Assembly: GCF_019175385.1 (NCBI RefSeq)
Contig: NC_083339.1
Coordinates: 31,587,637 to 31,651,636, forward strand
Length of the DNA stretch: 64,000 nt
Reading direction: 5' to 3'
From: Lycium barbarum
Taxonomy: Eukaryota > Streptophyta > Magnoliopsida > Solanales > Solanaceae
The notes under the pieces were generated by a model that made no database searches, was not told where the DNA came from, and saw only the letters and a list, made by a program, of their open reading frames with translations. Positions 20,897-32,844 of this stretch are shown here, piece after piece. The position numbers and the translations under genes were made by a program. How positions within the stretch are numbered: position 1 is the stretch's first letter; every line of letters begins with the position of its first letter.

Positions 20897-23213
20897 TGTT
20901 ACACCTCGGAAAAATTTCCTGTTGGTACGCAAGTAAATGAACTAATGATGTGTGCGAGGAGTGCGAGTGTATAATGTTTCATGGGAAATGTATGTAAAGG
21001 GATGTGGATGATTAGAATGAAAAGTCGGGAAATGAGAAAAATTGAAAGTTGGCAAAACTGCCCAGTGGTCGTATAGTGCAAAATACGGACCGTAAAGTGC
21101 AATACGGTCCGTAAACTTGACGTCGTAAACTGGCATGTCCAACTTCAACTTTCTGCCAGCTGAGGAAATGGCTAAAATACGACCTGGTGGACGGACCGTA
21201 AAGTGATTTACGGCCCGTAAACCATGGTCGTAAATCACCATGCATGCAGGCCAAAGTTACTGGTTCTGCTTAAGCTTAAAAAAGACCACGAGGGACGGTC
21301 CGTAAACTGAAATACGGACCGTAAACCTCCATGGACGACCACTGTTCACCCAGCACAGATTTTTCAATTCATTAAATATGAGGATCAAGACTTGTCTTAT
21401 TTCATTACAACATTACACCACTTCTCTCTAAAACGTCTCTCTACAGTCATTATATGAGTTTTCAAGGATTATAAGCCATCAATAACATTAAGACAAGTGA
21501 ATCAAGGATAAGGGAATCATCAAGGATCATCCAAGTCAAGAAATCCAAATGGAGAAAAACTAGGGTTTTGCTCAAAGAGGAGTATTATCAACCAAAGCTT
21601 GTTCCTACAACTTCTAAGGTAAGATTCCTGATTTTTACATGATGTTTAAGGTATTGCAGAATTAAAATACATGGATTGTAGAAAATATGGTCAACTAGGT
21701 CATGAATGATGAATAGTGACATTTTGAGAAATAGTTTGAATTGAGTTATGAATGTTGTTGTGTTGTGATATGAATGTGTTATAAATGGTATTAAGATCAT
21801 GAACTAGACACTTTAGACGAATGGACGAAGTTGGGTGTTATGACTATGAATGTGGGTGAATTAGAGGCAAATTGAGGAATCTAGATAATGTGGATAATGT
21901 GAATGACTAATGACCATTGTTATGATATTAATGAAGGTATAAACGCTAGCATTGGAAAGAAACGTGCAAGTGTAGAATAGTCTGACGAAAAGGTATGTAC
22001 GGCTAACCCTTCTTTAATAAGGCATGGTTCTTGGCCAAACTCCTAATTCCTCTATATGAGTATGTTGTCTTCACATAGTTGACATTCCGAGCTCATAAGC
22101 TCACGACCCTTGATATGTACTATAATTATACTATGTTCCTCGTATGACGAGTAAGTCTATAATGTAGATGTAACGATAATGATGAGGATAGTAATGATGA
22201 TGAGAGTAACATGAGATTAGAGATGCTTACGAGCTATGATATATGTGTATGTATGCCTATGAAGGGCTATGATAAGACCCCGAGCTTATGATGTCGGGTA
22301 AGACTATATGTATATGACTATGTATAAAGTATGTATACGATTACGAAACGCGCGCACACCTCTGCAGATGGTACGGATAACCCTGACGCCTTGGTAGGGC
22401 CAGGTATGTATGATCTTGAGCCTTGGTGGCCAAGTATGTATGACACACCGATCCTACGAGGTTGGGTATGCTATGTAAATACTATGTAGATGATATGACC
22501 ATGTATATAATATGAATATGAGTGTGATAAGACTTAGTAAGGGCATGTATACGAATATGAACACAAAGTGGTATGGCTATTATTATGGGATACGAACGAC
22601 GATGTATGCAAGTAAGCGACATGATGATGATGATATTACTGTCTCCCCTCCTATGCTGTTTCATATGATATCTATTATGCTTCTATATTGATGTTGATCA
22701 TGCTTTACATACTCAGTACATTCTTCGTACTGACGTCCTTTTGTTTGTGGACGCTGCGTCATGCCCGCAGGTACACAGGGAGACAGACTTGATCCATAGC
22801 TACTTATTCAGAGATTGCATAGCAGAGCTCCATTTCTTTCGGAGCCGTAGCTTTTAGGTACTTATTATTTTGTGTATATAATTATGGGCATAGCGGGGTC
22901 CTGTCCCGCTCATACGATATGTCATACTCTTAGAGGCTCGTAGTCATGTGTATGTGGGTAGAGATGTTCGACCATGTCGGCCCATGTTTTGTATATCTTT
23001 TGTTAGCCACGTCGGCCTTGTACTTATGATGTGGCATAGATGCCTATGATATGTTAAATGATGATGGTTGTCTAATGGGATCAATATGATTAACGATAAG
23101 AAAAGCACGAATTGACTTATGGTTCACCTAGATGTTATGTTATGTACGATAAGGGGGTGCCCGGGTAGGGTAGCACCGGGTGCTCGTCGCGGCCCCCTAG
23201 CCGGGTCGTGACA
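20897..23213 (+). repeat. 5' LTR of TEK-F
   Basis: It runs from TGTTACACC to GGGTCGTGACA. It holds the palindromic cluster 21084-21323, a TATA-like ATTAAATATG near 21369, donor consensus CTAAG|GTAAGA at 21619, the conserved hairpin TCAGTAC/GTACTGA at 22713-22733 and the second stem GCTGCG/CGCAG at 22753-22770. Confidence 0.95.
21084..21323. promoter_or_regulatory. Cluster of TACGGNCCGTA palindromes in the TEK-F U3
   Basis: TACGGACCGTA 21084-21094, TACGGTCCGTA 21103-21113, ACGGACCGTA 21191-21200, TTACGGCCCGTAA 21208-21220, ACGGTCCGTA 21295-21304 and TACGGACCGTA 21313-21323. Each is nearly self-complementary, and neighbours form inverted pairs. They lie upstream of the likely TATA, so a protein-binding role is plausible but unproven. 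Confidence 0.7.
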
Positions 23214-23217
23214 AAAG

Positions 23218-23230
23218 TGGTATCAAAGCA
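23218..23230 (+). other. Primer binding site of TEK-F
   Basis: TGGTATCAAAGCA; one G-to-A change from the consensus TGGTATCAGAGCA. Confidence 0.9.
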
Positions 23231-23424
23231 GTTCAGTCCTAGGATGTGTCTACGAGCCGTGTCTAGTAGAGTCTTGGTTATGGGTGTGTTGCGCGCCACA
23301 CTTATAAACAGGAAGCTGCGGACATTTTAGGAATAAATTACCTTCTTTCTTCATAAGAATCATGCGATAGAGCTATGATGTAAGAAATTCTTGTTCCTTA
23401 ATAGTGTGTTGTGTATTTCAGAGA

Positions 23425-26400
23425 ATGCCTGTAAAGAAAAAGGCTACAGCAGCCCAAAAGGGAAAGACGGTGGCAGAAAAGCGGGCTGAAAGAGCTCCGC
23501 CACCGGTAGTAGAGGAAGATGAGTCCCAGAGTGCGACTCAATCTCAGTCTTCTCAGACAGTGCCTATTACTGAGGAGCGTGAGGGAGCCTCAGCCCCAGC
23601 TCCTCCACCAAACGCTTCGGGTCAAGATGTTAAAGAGGCCATTAATTTGTTGACTCAGTTGGTTGCGGCCCAGACTCAGAGGCAGAGTTCAGGGCATGGT
23701 GACAGGGCTGTTAGTGCAAGGGCCCGTGATTTCATAGCTTTGAAACCCCCGGAATTCTTTGGGTCGAAACTGGAGGAGGATCCCCAGGACTTTATTGATG
23801 GTATGCTAAGGACGCTCCGGTTGATACATGCTTCAGACACTGAATCGGTGGAGCTGGCGTCATATAGATTGAGGGATGTCTCAATCCAGTGGTATATGGT
23901 TTGGATGGCTTCGCGGGGAGACAATGCACCTCCACCTGTATGGCAAGAGTTTGTTGATGCTTTTCTCCGTCATTATATGCCCCCAGAAGTTCGGCGAGCT
24001 AGGGTCGATAAATTCTTGAATCTGAGGCAAGGTAGCATGAGTGCTACAGAGTATAGTCTCCGCTTCAATTCCTTGTCTAGGTATGCTTCGGCCATGGTAG
24101 CGGATATGGGCGATCGGGTGCACCAGTTTGTGAAAGGACTAGGGCCACACTTGATGGATAAATGCTTAACTGCGTCCCTTCAGGATGGCATGGATATTGC
24201 ACACATTCAGGCACATGCTCAGGAATTAGAGGAACACCTACAGCAGCGAAGAAATGAACGTGAGCAAGATAGGGGACATAGCAAGAGAGCTAGACCTTCG
24301 GGTTCGAGGACCGAGTCCAGGGGTTGACACAGACAGCAGCTTCCCAGCCATTCAGGCTATTCTATGACCAGTCTACCTCCACGGTTTTCAGGCCAGGGCC
24401 TTGATAGATCTGCTCGTTCAGGGCCGAGTCCGAGTTATACAGGACCTCAGTTCAGAGGTGATTTGGGCCAGTCAAGGCCACCCGTACCACCGTGTTCCCA
24501 GTGTGGGAAGATGCATTGGGGTCGATGATGATTTGGTTCAGATGATTGCTATTCATGTGGTCGGCCAGGCCATATTATGCGTGATTGCCCCTCAGTACAT
24601 GGTAGAGGTAGGACCCAGCCATCAGGGTCGGTAGTCGAATCTTCGGCATCTGTACGCCCTACGGGGCCAGGTTCACATGCGCCAGTCGGCCATGGTAGAG
24701 GTAGAGGCAAAGCTCCCAGTACTAGCGGTCCTCAGCACCGTATTTATGCTTTGGCTGGACGCCAAGATCTTGAGTCTTCTCCTGATGTGGTCACAGGTAT
24801 ATTATCGGTATTTTCTCATGATGTATATGCTTTGATTGATCCGGGCTCCACATTATCATATGTTACTCCATATATTGCGGGTTGATTTATAATTGAGCCG
24901 GAGTCTATCAAACCTTTTGAGGTGTCTACACCCGTGGGTGAATCGGTAATAGCTAGCCGAGTATATAGGAATTGTGTGATTGTGATTTGTGATCGCCGTA
25001 CCATGATTGATTTGCATGAGCTAGAAATGGTAGATTTTGACGTTATTATGGGCATGGATTGGTTGGCTTCTTGTTATGCCAATGTTGATTGCCGAATGAA
25101 GATGGTTCATTTCCAGTTTTCGGGAGGACCACTCTTAGAATGGAAAGGGAATTCGGAATCACCAAAAGGTAGGTTTATTTCCTATCTAAAGGCAAGGAAG
25201 ATGATCACGAAAGGGTGTATTTATCACCTAGTGCGAGTTCAAGACGTAGAAGCTGAGTCGCCAACTCTTCAGTCAGTTCCGGTAGTGAACGAATTTCCGG
25301 ATGTGTTCCCCGAAGAGCTTCCAGGCCTTTCTACCGAGCGAGAGATAGATTTTGCGATTGATGTGTTGCCAGACACTAAACCCATATCTATTCCTCCCTA
25401 TAGGATGGCACCCGCAGAGTTGAAAGAGTTGAAGGAGCAATTAAAAGACTTGCTTGAAAAAGGCTTCATTAGGCCTAGTTCATCCCCGTGGGGAGCACCC
25501 GTATTGTTCGTCCGGAAGAAGGATGGCTCTTTGAGAATGTGCATTGATTATCGACAATTGAATAAAGTGACAATTAAGAACAAGTATCCCCTCCCGAGGA
25601 TTGATGATTTATTTGATCAATTGCAAGGTGCCAAATGGTTTTCAAAGATTGATTTGAGGTCCGGGTATCACCAAGTAAGAGTTAGGGAGAAAGATATCCC
25701 TAAGACAACTTTCAGAACAAGATATGACCATTTCGAGTTCCGAGTAATGTCGTTTGGGCTAACTAATGCACCGGCAGTGTTTATGGACTTAATGAAGAAT
25801 GTATTCAGGCCTTTTCTGGATTTATTCGTGATTGTATTCATCGATGATATCCTAGTGTATTCTAGATCCGAGGCAGAACATGCGGATCACTTGCGTGTTG
25901 TCCTTGGAGTTCTTCGAACTCGCGAGTTATTCGCGAAGTTTTCCAAATGCGAGTTTTGGTTGAACTCAGTGGCATTTCTGGGCCACAATGTTGCAGCTGA
26001 CGGTATTCGAGTGGATAGCCAAAAGATTGAGGCCGTGAAGACCTGGCCAAGGCCCACGGCCCCTACGGAGGTTCGTAGCTTTTTGGGCTTAGCCGGTTAT
26101 TACAGAAAATTTGTTGAGGGTTTCTCTTCTATTTCTGCACCGCTCACCAAGTTGACTCAGAAGTCAACTAAGTTTCAATGGACAGATGCTTGCGAGCGTA
26201 GTTTCCAAGAGTTGAAAGACCGACTGACTTCAGCCCCAGTCTTGACACTTCCAGAGGGATTGGAAGGATATGTTATTTATTGTGATGCTTCAGGCGTCGG
26301 GCTAGGCTGTGTATTGATGCAAAATGGTAAGGTGATTGCGTATGCTTCTAGACAATTACGGAAACATGAGCAGAATTATCCTACCCATGACTTAGAATTG

Positions 26401-28218
26401 GTCGCGGTGGTCCATGCATTAAAGATATGGCGACATTATTTATATGGTGTCCATGTGGATGTTTATACAGATCATAAGAGTCTCCAGTACATCTTCAAGC
26501 AGAAAGAGTTGCATTTACGGCAACGACGATGGCTAGAGTTGCTAAAAGACTATGATGTTGAAATCCTATACCACCTCGGAAAGGCAAATGTTGTGGCTGA
26601 TGCTCTTAGCCGTAGGTCGATGGGAAGTCTAAGTGAGGTACGACCAGAAAAGAAAGAGATGGCCCGTGATCTTCAGCAGTTAGCTAGCCTAGGAGTCCGA
26701 GTGGTGGACTCAGGTAGCAGCGGAGCTACTATTCAGAATTCAGCAGTTTCATCGTTAGTAGCGGAAGTAAAAGAGCGACAATATGAGGATCCTATGCTAA
26801 TGCAGTATAGAGATACACTCCCGCATAAGGAGGAGTCATCATTTGACATTTCGGAAGACGGAGTTCTCCGATGTCAAGACAGGTTATGTGTTCCCGATGT
26901 GGCAGGTCTACGCCATCAGATTTTGAGAGAAGCTCATTGTTCCCGTTACTCCGTTCATCCCGGAGCGACGAAAATGTATCATGATCTTAAGACTATATAC
27001 TGGTGGAATGGGATGAAGAAAGACGTAGCAGAATTCGTAGCTCAGTGTCCTAATTGCCAACAAGTGAAGATAGAACACCAAAAGCCTGGTGGCTTATTGC
27101 AAGCTATAGAAATCCCAACTTGGAAGTGGGAAGTGATTAATATGGATTTCATTACAGGGTTACCCCATTCTCGACGTAAATATGATTCTATATGGGTGAT
27201 CGTGGATAGGCTCACAAAGTCAGCGCATTTCTTACCGGTCAGAACGACCTATGTGGCAGAAGATTATGCCAAGCTTTATCTTAAAGAGATAGTGAGACTC
27301 CATGGCGTTCCGGTATCTATTATCTCCGATAGAGGGACTCAGTTTACAGCCAAGTTTTGGGGGTCTTTCCAAGAAGGTTTAGGGACCCAAGTGCGCCTAA
27401 GCACGGCGTTTCACCCACAGACCGATGGGCAAGCTGAACGTACTATTCAGACTCTTGAAGATATGTTATGGGCATGTATGATAGATTTTGGAGGAAATTG
27501 GGATGACCATTTGCCACTCATTGAGTTTTCTTACAATAACAGTTACCATTCTAGCATTCAAATGGCACCGTATGAAGCTCTATATGGGCGAAAGTGTAGG
27601 TCCCCAATTGGGTAGTTTGAAACCGGAGAAGCTAAGTTGATAGGGCCAGACATGGTCCAGCAAGCAATAGAGAAAGTTAAGCTCATACAAGATCGGTTGC
27701 TAGCGGCTCAAAGTCATCAGAAGTCCTATGCGGATAATCGTCGAAGAGACTTAGAGTTCGAAGTGAAAGATTGGGTATTCTTGAAAGTGTCGCCGATGAA
27801 GGGCGTGATGAGATTTGGCAAAATGGGGAAGCTCAGTCCCCGGTATATTGGGCCATACGAAATTGTGCGCAAAATAGGCAAGGTGGCCTATGAGCTAGAT
27901 CTACCTCCAGATTTGGAGTCAGTCCATCCAGTATTTCATGTCTCGATGCTTCGGAAGTGTGTTGGAGATCCTACGAGGATCGTCCCAGTGAATGATATTC
28001 AAGTGACAGAAAAGTTAACTTATGATGAAATACCCATTGCCATATTAGATAGGCAAGTACGGAGGCTTAGAAACAAAGAAGTGGCCTCAATTAAAGTTCT
28101 GTGGAGAAATAACAATCGAGAGGAAATGACATGGGAAGCAGAAGATAATATGTGATCCAAATACCCACATTTATTTCAGCCCTTGGAAGAAGTCCAAGAT
28201 GAGACGTCAAAATCATAA
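23425..28218 (+). pseudogene. gag-pol of TEK-F, one frame with six premature stops
   Basis: A single 1597-codon frame from MPVKKKATAAQKGK to DETSKS-stop (28216-28218). Gag core is at about 23700-24270; the CCHC knuckle CYSCGRPGHIMRDC at 24547-24588; protease LIDPGSTLSY with the catalytic Asp at 24838; RT with FIDD at 25837-25848; RNase H from [10 protein letters not shown] (about 26278). Integrase has the HHCC finger (about 26935-27070) and D,D,E sites (MDF about 27136, SDRGTQF about 27325, GQAERTI about 27420). A chromodomain-like tail ends near 28150. Stops: 24325, 24526, 24529, 24883, 27613 and 28153. Four look like CGA to TGA and one like TGG to TAG. Gag and Pol share one frame with no frameshift signal, as in many chromoviruses. 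Confidence 0.95.
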
Positions 28219-28387
28219 GGTATGCATGTTTTCCTTTTATACATTCAGGTCGTCTGTGGCCAAATTTCTAGTGCTGTTGTATTATTGCCCTGTGAGGCAT
28301 TGTTATTGTGGGTTGTTGTGACAAGGGGGTAGTGCCACATTACAGTGGAAACTCTGGCGAAATTTTTATAGAATTCCCCAAGCCTTT

Positions 28388-28407
28388 AACATTCGAGGAC
28401 GAATGTT
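28388..28407 (+). other. Pre-PPT hairpin of TEK-F
   Basis: AACATTCG, loop AGGA, CGAATGTT: a perfect 8-bp stem directly before the polypurine tract. Identical in TEK-C and LRD-B, and in TEK-D on the minus strand. Confidence 0.9.
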
Positions 28408-28409
28408 CC

Positions 28410-28420
28410 TAAGGGGGGTA
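28410..28420 (+). other. Polypurine tract of TEK-F
   Basis: TAAGGGGGGTA, ending 3 nt before the 3' LTR start at 28424. Confidence 0.88.
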
Positions 28421-28423
28421 GAA

Positions 28424-30740
28424 TGTTACACCTCGGAAAATTTCCTGTTGGTACGCAAGTAAATGAACTAATGATGTGTGCGAGGAGTGCGAGTGTATAA
28501 TGTTTCATGGGAAATGTATGTAAAGGGATCTGGATGATTAGAATGAAAAGTCGAGAAATGAGAAAAATTGAAAGTTGGCAAAACTGCCCAGTGGTCGTAT
28601 AGTGCAAAGTACGGACCGTAAAGTGCAATACGGTCCGTAAACTTGACGTCGTAAACTGGCATGTCCAACTTCAACTTTCTGCCAGCTGAGGAAATGGCTA
28701 AAATACGACCTGGTGGACGGACCGTAAAGTGATTTACGACCCGTAAACCATGGTCGTAAATCACCATGCATGCAGGCCAAAGTTACTGGTTCTGCTTAAG
28801 CTTAAAAACGACCACGAGGGACGGTCCGTAAACTGAAATACGGACCGTAAACCTCGATGGACGACCACTGTTCACCCAGCACAGATTTTTCAATTCATTA
28901 AATATGAGGATCAAGACTTGTCTTATTTCATTACAACATTACACCACTTCTCTCTAAAACGTCTCTCTACATTTATTATATGAGTTTTCAAGGATTATAA
29001 GCCATCAATAACATTAAGACAAGTGAATCAAGGATAAGGGAATCATCAAGGATCATCCAAGTCAAGAAATCCAAATGGAGAAAAACTAGGGTTTTGCTCA
29101 AAGAGGAGTATTATCAACCAAAGCTTGTTCCTACAACTTCTAAGGTAAGATTCATGCTTTTTACATGATGTTTAAGGTATTGAAGAATTAAAATACATGA
29201 ATTGTAGAAAATATGGTCAACTAGGTCATGAATGATGAATAGTGACATTTTGAGAAATAGTTTGAATTGAGTTATGAATGTTGTTGTGTTGTGATATGAA
29301 TGTGTTATAAATGGTATTAAGATCATGAACTAGACACTTTAGACGAATGGACGAAGTTGGGTGTTATGACCATAAATGTGGGTGAATTAGAGGCAAATTG
29401 AGGAATCTAGATAATGTGGATAATGTGAATGACTAATGACCATTGTTATGATATTAATGAAGGTATAAACGCTAGCATTGGAAAGAAACGTGCAAGTGTA
29501 GAATAGTCTGACGAAAAGTTATGTAAGGCTAACCCTTCTTTCATAAGACATGGTTCTTGGCCAAACTCCTAATTCCTCTATATGAGTATGTTGTCTTCAC
29601 ATGGTTGACATTCCGAGCTCATAAGCTCACGACCCTTGATATGTACTATAATTATACTATGTTCCTCGTATGACGAGTAATTCTATAATGTAGATGTAAC
29701 GATAATGATGAGGATAGTAATGATGATGAGAGTAACATGAGATTAGAGATGCTTACGAGCTATGATATATGTATATGTATGCCTATGAAGGGCTATGATA
29801 AGACCCCGAGCTTATGATGTCGGGTAAGACTATATGTATATGACTATGTATAAAGTATGTATACGATTACGAAATGTGCGCACACCTCTGCAGATGGTAC
29901 GGATAACCCTGACGCCTTGGTAGGACCAGGTATGTATGATCTTGAGCCTTGGTTGGCCAAGTATGTATGACACACCGATCCTACGAGGTTGGGTATGCTA
30001 TGTAAATACTATGTAGATGATATGACCATGTATATAATATGAATATGAGTGTGATAAGACTTAGTAAGGGCATGTATACGAATATGAACACAAAGTGGTA
30101 TGGCTATTATTATGGGATACGAACGACGATGTATGCAAGTAAGCGACAAGATGATGATGATATTACGGTCTCCCCTCCTATGTTATTTCATATGATATCG
30201 ATTATGCTTCTATATTGATGTTGATCATGCTTTACATACTCAGTACATTCTTCGTACTGACGTCCTTTTGTTTATGGACGCTGCGTCATCCCCGCAGGTG
30301 CACAGGGAGACAGACTTGATCCATAGCTACTTATTCAGAGATTGCATAGCAGAGCTCCATTTCTTTCAGAGCCGTAGCTTTTGGGTACTTATTCTTGTGT
30401 GTTTATAATTATGGGCATAGCGGGGTCCTGTCCCGCTCATACGATATGTCATACTCTTAGAGGCTCGTAGTCATGTGTATGTGGGTAGAGATGTTCGGCC
30501 ATGTCGGCCCATGTTTTGTATATCTTTTGTTAGCCACGTCGGCCTTGTACTTATGATGTGGCATAGATGCCTATGATATGTTAAATGATGATGGTCGTCT
30601 AATGGGATCAATATGATTAACGATAAGAAAAGCACGAATTGACTTATGGTTCACCTAGATGTTATGTTATGTACGATAAGGGGGTGCCCGGGTGGGGTAG
30701 CACCAGGTGCTCGTCGCGGCCCCGTAGCCGGGTCGTGACA
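28424..30740 (+). repeat. 3' LTR of TEK-F
   Basis: 2317 bp, the same length as the 5' LTR with few differences (for example one fewer A at its start). The palindrome cluster lies at about 28610-28850 and the donor consensus at 29145. It ends GGGTCGTGACA at 30740. Confidence 0.96.
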
Positions 30741-30745
30741 GCGCC

Positions 30746-31260
30746 TCTGCCTTCAGGTCGTGTACCCGTACCAGATGATAAATATAACCCTTTCTGACCA
30801 TCTTCCTTGCCTTGAGGTATGAAATAAACTTACCCCTCGGCGATGCTGTATTTCCCATCCACTCTATAACTGGCTCTCCTGGGAACTGAAATTGGACTAT
30901 CTTGCCTCTACAATCAACGTTAGCATAACAAGAAGCTAACCAATCCATACCAATAATAACGTCAAACTCAGTCATATCTAGCTCTATCAAATCTGCCTTG
31001 GTGCAACGGCTATATATGATCACCGAACAATCTCTAAATACTTGTCTTGCTATAACAGAATCTCCTACTGGTGTAGCTACCTCAAATGGTTCAATCAATT
31101 CAGGTTTTATCCCAATTCTACTAGCAACATATGGAGAAATATACAATAATGTGGAACCTGGGTCTATCAATGCATACACGTCTCGAGAGAAAACCGATAA
31201 CGTACCTGTAACCACATTAGGTGACGCCTCCTGATCCTGTCTACTGCCCAAAGCATATAT
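30746..31260 (-). pseudogene. Protease region of TEK-E
   Basis: The minus-strand frame from 31251 to 30746 gives RQDQEASPNVVTGTLSVF, the aspartic protease motif LIDPGSTLLY, and [19 protein letters not shown], ending in YHLVRVHDLKAEA, where TEK-F interrupts it. This stretch is intact, but it is separated from RT by 9.8 kb. Protease would cut the Gag-Pol precursor. Confidence 0.9.
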
Positions 31261-32640
31261 GCGGTTCGAAGGACCGCTAGAACTAGAATCTCCGCCACGA
31301 CCTCTACCACGACCTACTGGTGCCTGAAAACCTTGCCCCCCCAGGGCGCATCACTACAGAAGAAGATGAACCAGCAGCCGACCCAGTAGGCTGAGCTGCA
31401 CCGCCTAGACCACCCCCGAGTGGACAATCCCTTATAATATAGCCCTGACGGCCACAAGAAAAGCAAGCACCTGTAGCACAATAACACTCTCCAGAATGGT
31501 GCCTTCCACATCGAGAACAACGAGGCAAGGGTGGCCTCGACTGACTCGAACCTCTGTGCATCTGTGAACCTGAAGCCCTGGAGCTCTGACCAGCTCCTGA
31601 ATACCCGGGACTATCAAATCTCCTACCCGAGAACTGCGGAGGTGCACTCCATGCTGGCTGAGAAGGATATCTACTATGCTGCTGCTGAGGCTGCCTGCCT
31701 CGAAACTCACCAGAATAACCAGCCAATCTAGCCCTCTTGGGCTGGCCCCGGTCATGATCTCTGTAGGGCTGACGCCCTCTGTGCCGGTCCTCCACCCCCT
31801 ATGCATACACATGTACTCGAGCAATATCCATCCCTGGTTGGGAGGCCACTACCATACATCTATCAACCAAATAACGATCCAACCCCACCACATATCGATG
31901 CATCCTATCCGTCATATCAGCTACAATAGTGGGTGCATATCTGGCCAACGAATCGAACTCAAGGCTATAATCCCCAACACTCCTGCCATTTTGCCTCAGA
32001 CATAAGAATCTATCAACTCTCGTTCGCCGCATCTCTGGAGGCAAAAAGTGGCCAAGGAAGGTCTCTACAAACTCGTCCCACACTGCTGGAGGAGCATCCG
32101 GGCCTACTCATACCAGTTGACAGCTACATCCCGCAGTCGATACGACGCTAACTCAACCGACTCAGTCTCAGAAGCCTTAATTATCCTCAGCGTACGCTGC
32201 ATCTGCCGAACGAACTCCTGTGGGTCATCCTCAGGCTTTGAACCGAAAAACTCTGGAGGACTGCAGCTTAGAAAGTCACGGGCTCTCAGACTGTCATGTC
32301 TATCTATCTGATCAACCCCTAGTCCTTGCGTGCGAGCCTGTCCTGCCACTAATCTAGTCAACAACTGAACTGCATCCCGCATAACTCTATCCTCCGCCCC
32401 TGGCTGAGGAGCTGGAGGCTCAGGTGCTGGGAACTCGGGAGCTGGCGGTGGAGCCGCCCCCTGACCTGGAGCTATCGTTGTCCTGGGTTCCTCTGGAGGT
32501 GACGATGTAGCATAACTCGCGGACTGGAACCCAACCTCAGGGATAGACTGGGCACGAGCTCTGGTAACTCGCTGTGTCTGGCTAGTATTCCTTGCTATCG
32601 ATTTGCCCTTCTGGGCAGCTGTCGCTTTCTTCGGAGGCAT
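31261..32640 (-). pseudogene. gag pseudogene of TEK-E
   Basis: Starts MPPKKATAAQKGKSIARN at 32640 on the minus strand. The head runs to about 32104. A deletion of roughly 20 bp compared with TEK-D (which reads ...GCGCCCCTAGACAGCTCCCA... there) shifts the frame; the core resumes at 32083-31799 and again at 31795-31304. A zinc knuckle CFSCGRQGYIIRDCPL is near 31440. The tail is rich in Gly, Arg and Ser. Not functional as one protein. Confidence 0.9.
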
Positions 32641-32827
32641 AGCTGTAAACATAGTAGTCTGTTAGAAAGGGATTTTCCTGATAATATAGCTCTATAGCAC
32701 GATCTAAGATAAGAAGGAAAGATGACATCCTAAATGTCTTGTAGCTTCCCGTTTATAGATGTGGTGCACAACACACCGATAAACAAGACTCTACTAGACA
32801 CGGTCTGTAGACACTCCGAGGATGAAA

Positions 32828-32840
32828 CGCTCTGATACCA
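32828..32840 (-). other. Primer binding site of TEK-E
   Basis: The minus strand reads TGGTATCAGAGCG, 4 nt from the LTR end at 32845. Initiator-Met type. Confidence 0.92.
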
Positions 32841-32844
32841 CTTT

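Larger units (their letters stand above)
20897..30740 (+). mobile_element. TEK-F: nearly structurally complete Tekay element, 9844 bp
   Basis: Two LTRs of 2317 bp each, a primer site, a single-frame gag-pol, a pre-PPT hairpin and a polypurine tract are all present. The target duplication GCGCC is perfect (20892-20896 and 30741-30745). It sits inside TEK-E between protease and RT. The aligned LTR stretches I compared differ at few positions, so this is probably the youngest insertion here. Six stop codons disable the polyprotein, but no frameshift is seen. Confidence 0.96.

Noticed and set aside
28386..28780. Minus-strand ORFs of 80-99 codons in TEK-F LTRs (also 20899-21254)
   Set aside because: Antisense to U3 and covering the palindrome cluster; repeated only because the LTR is repeated.
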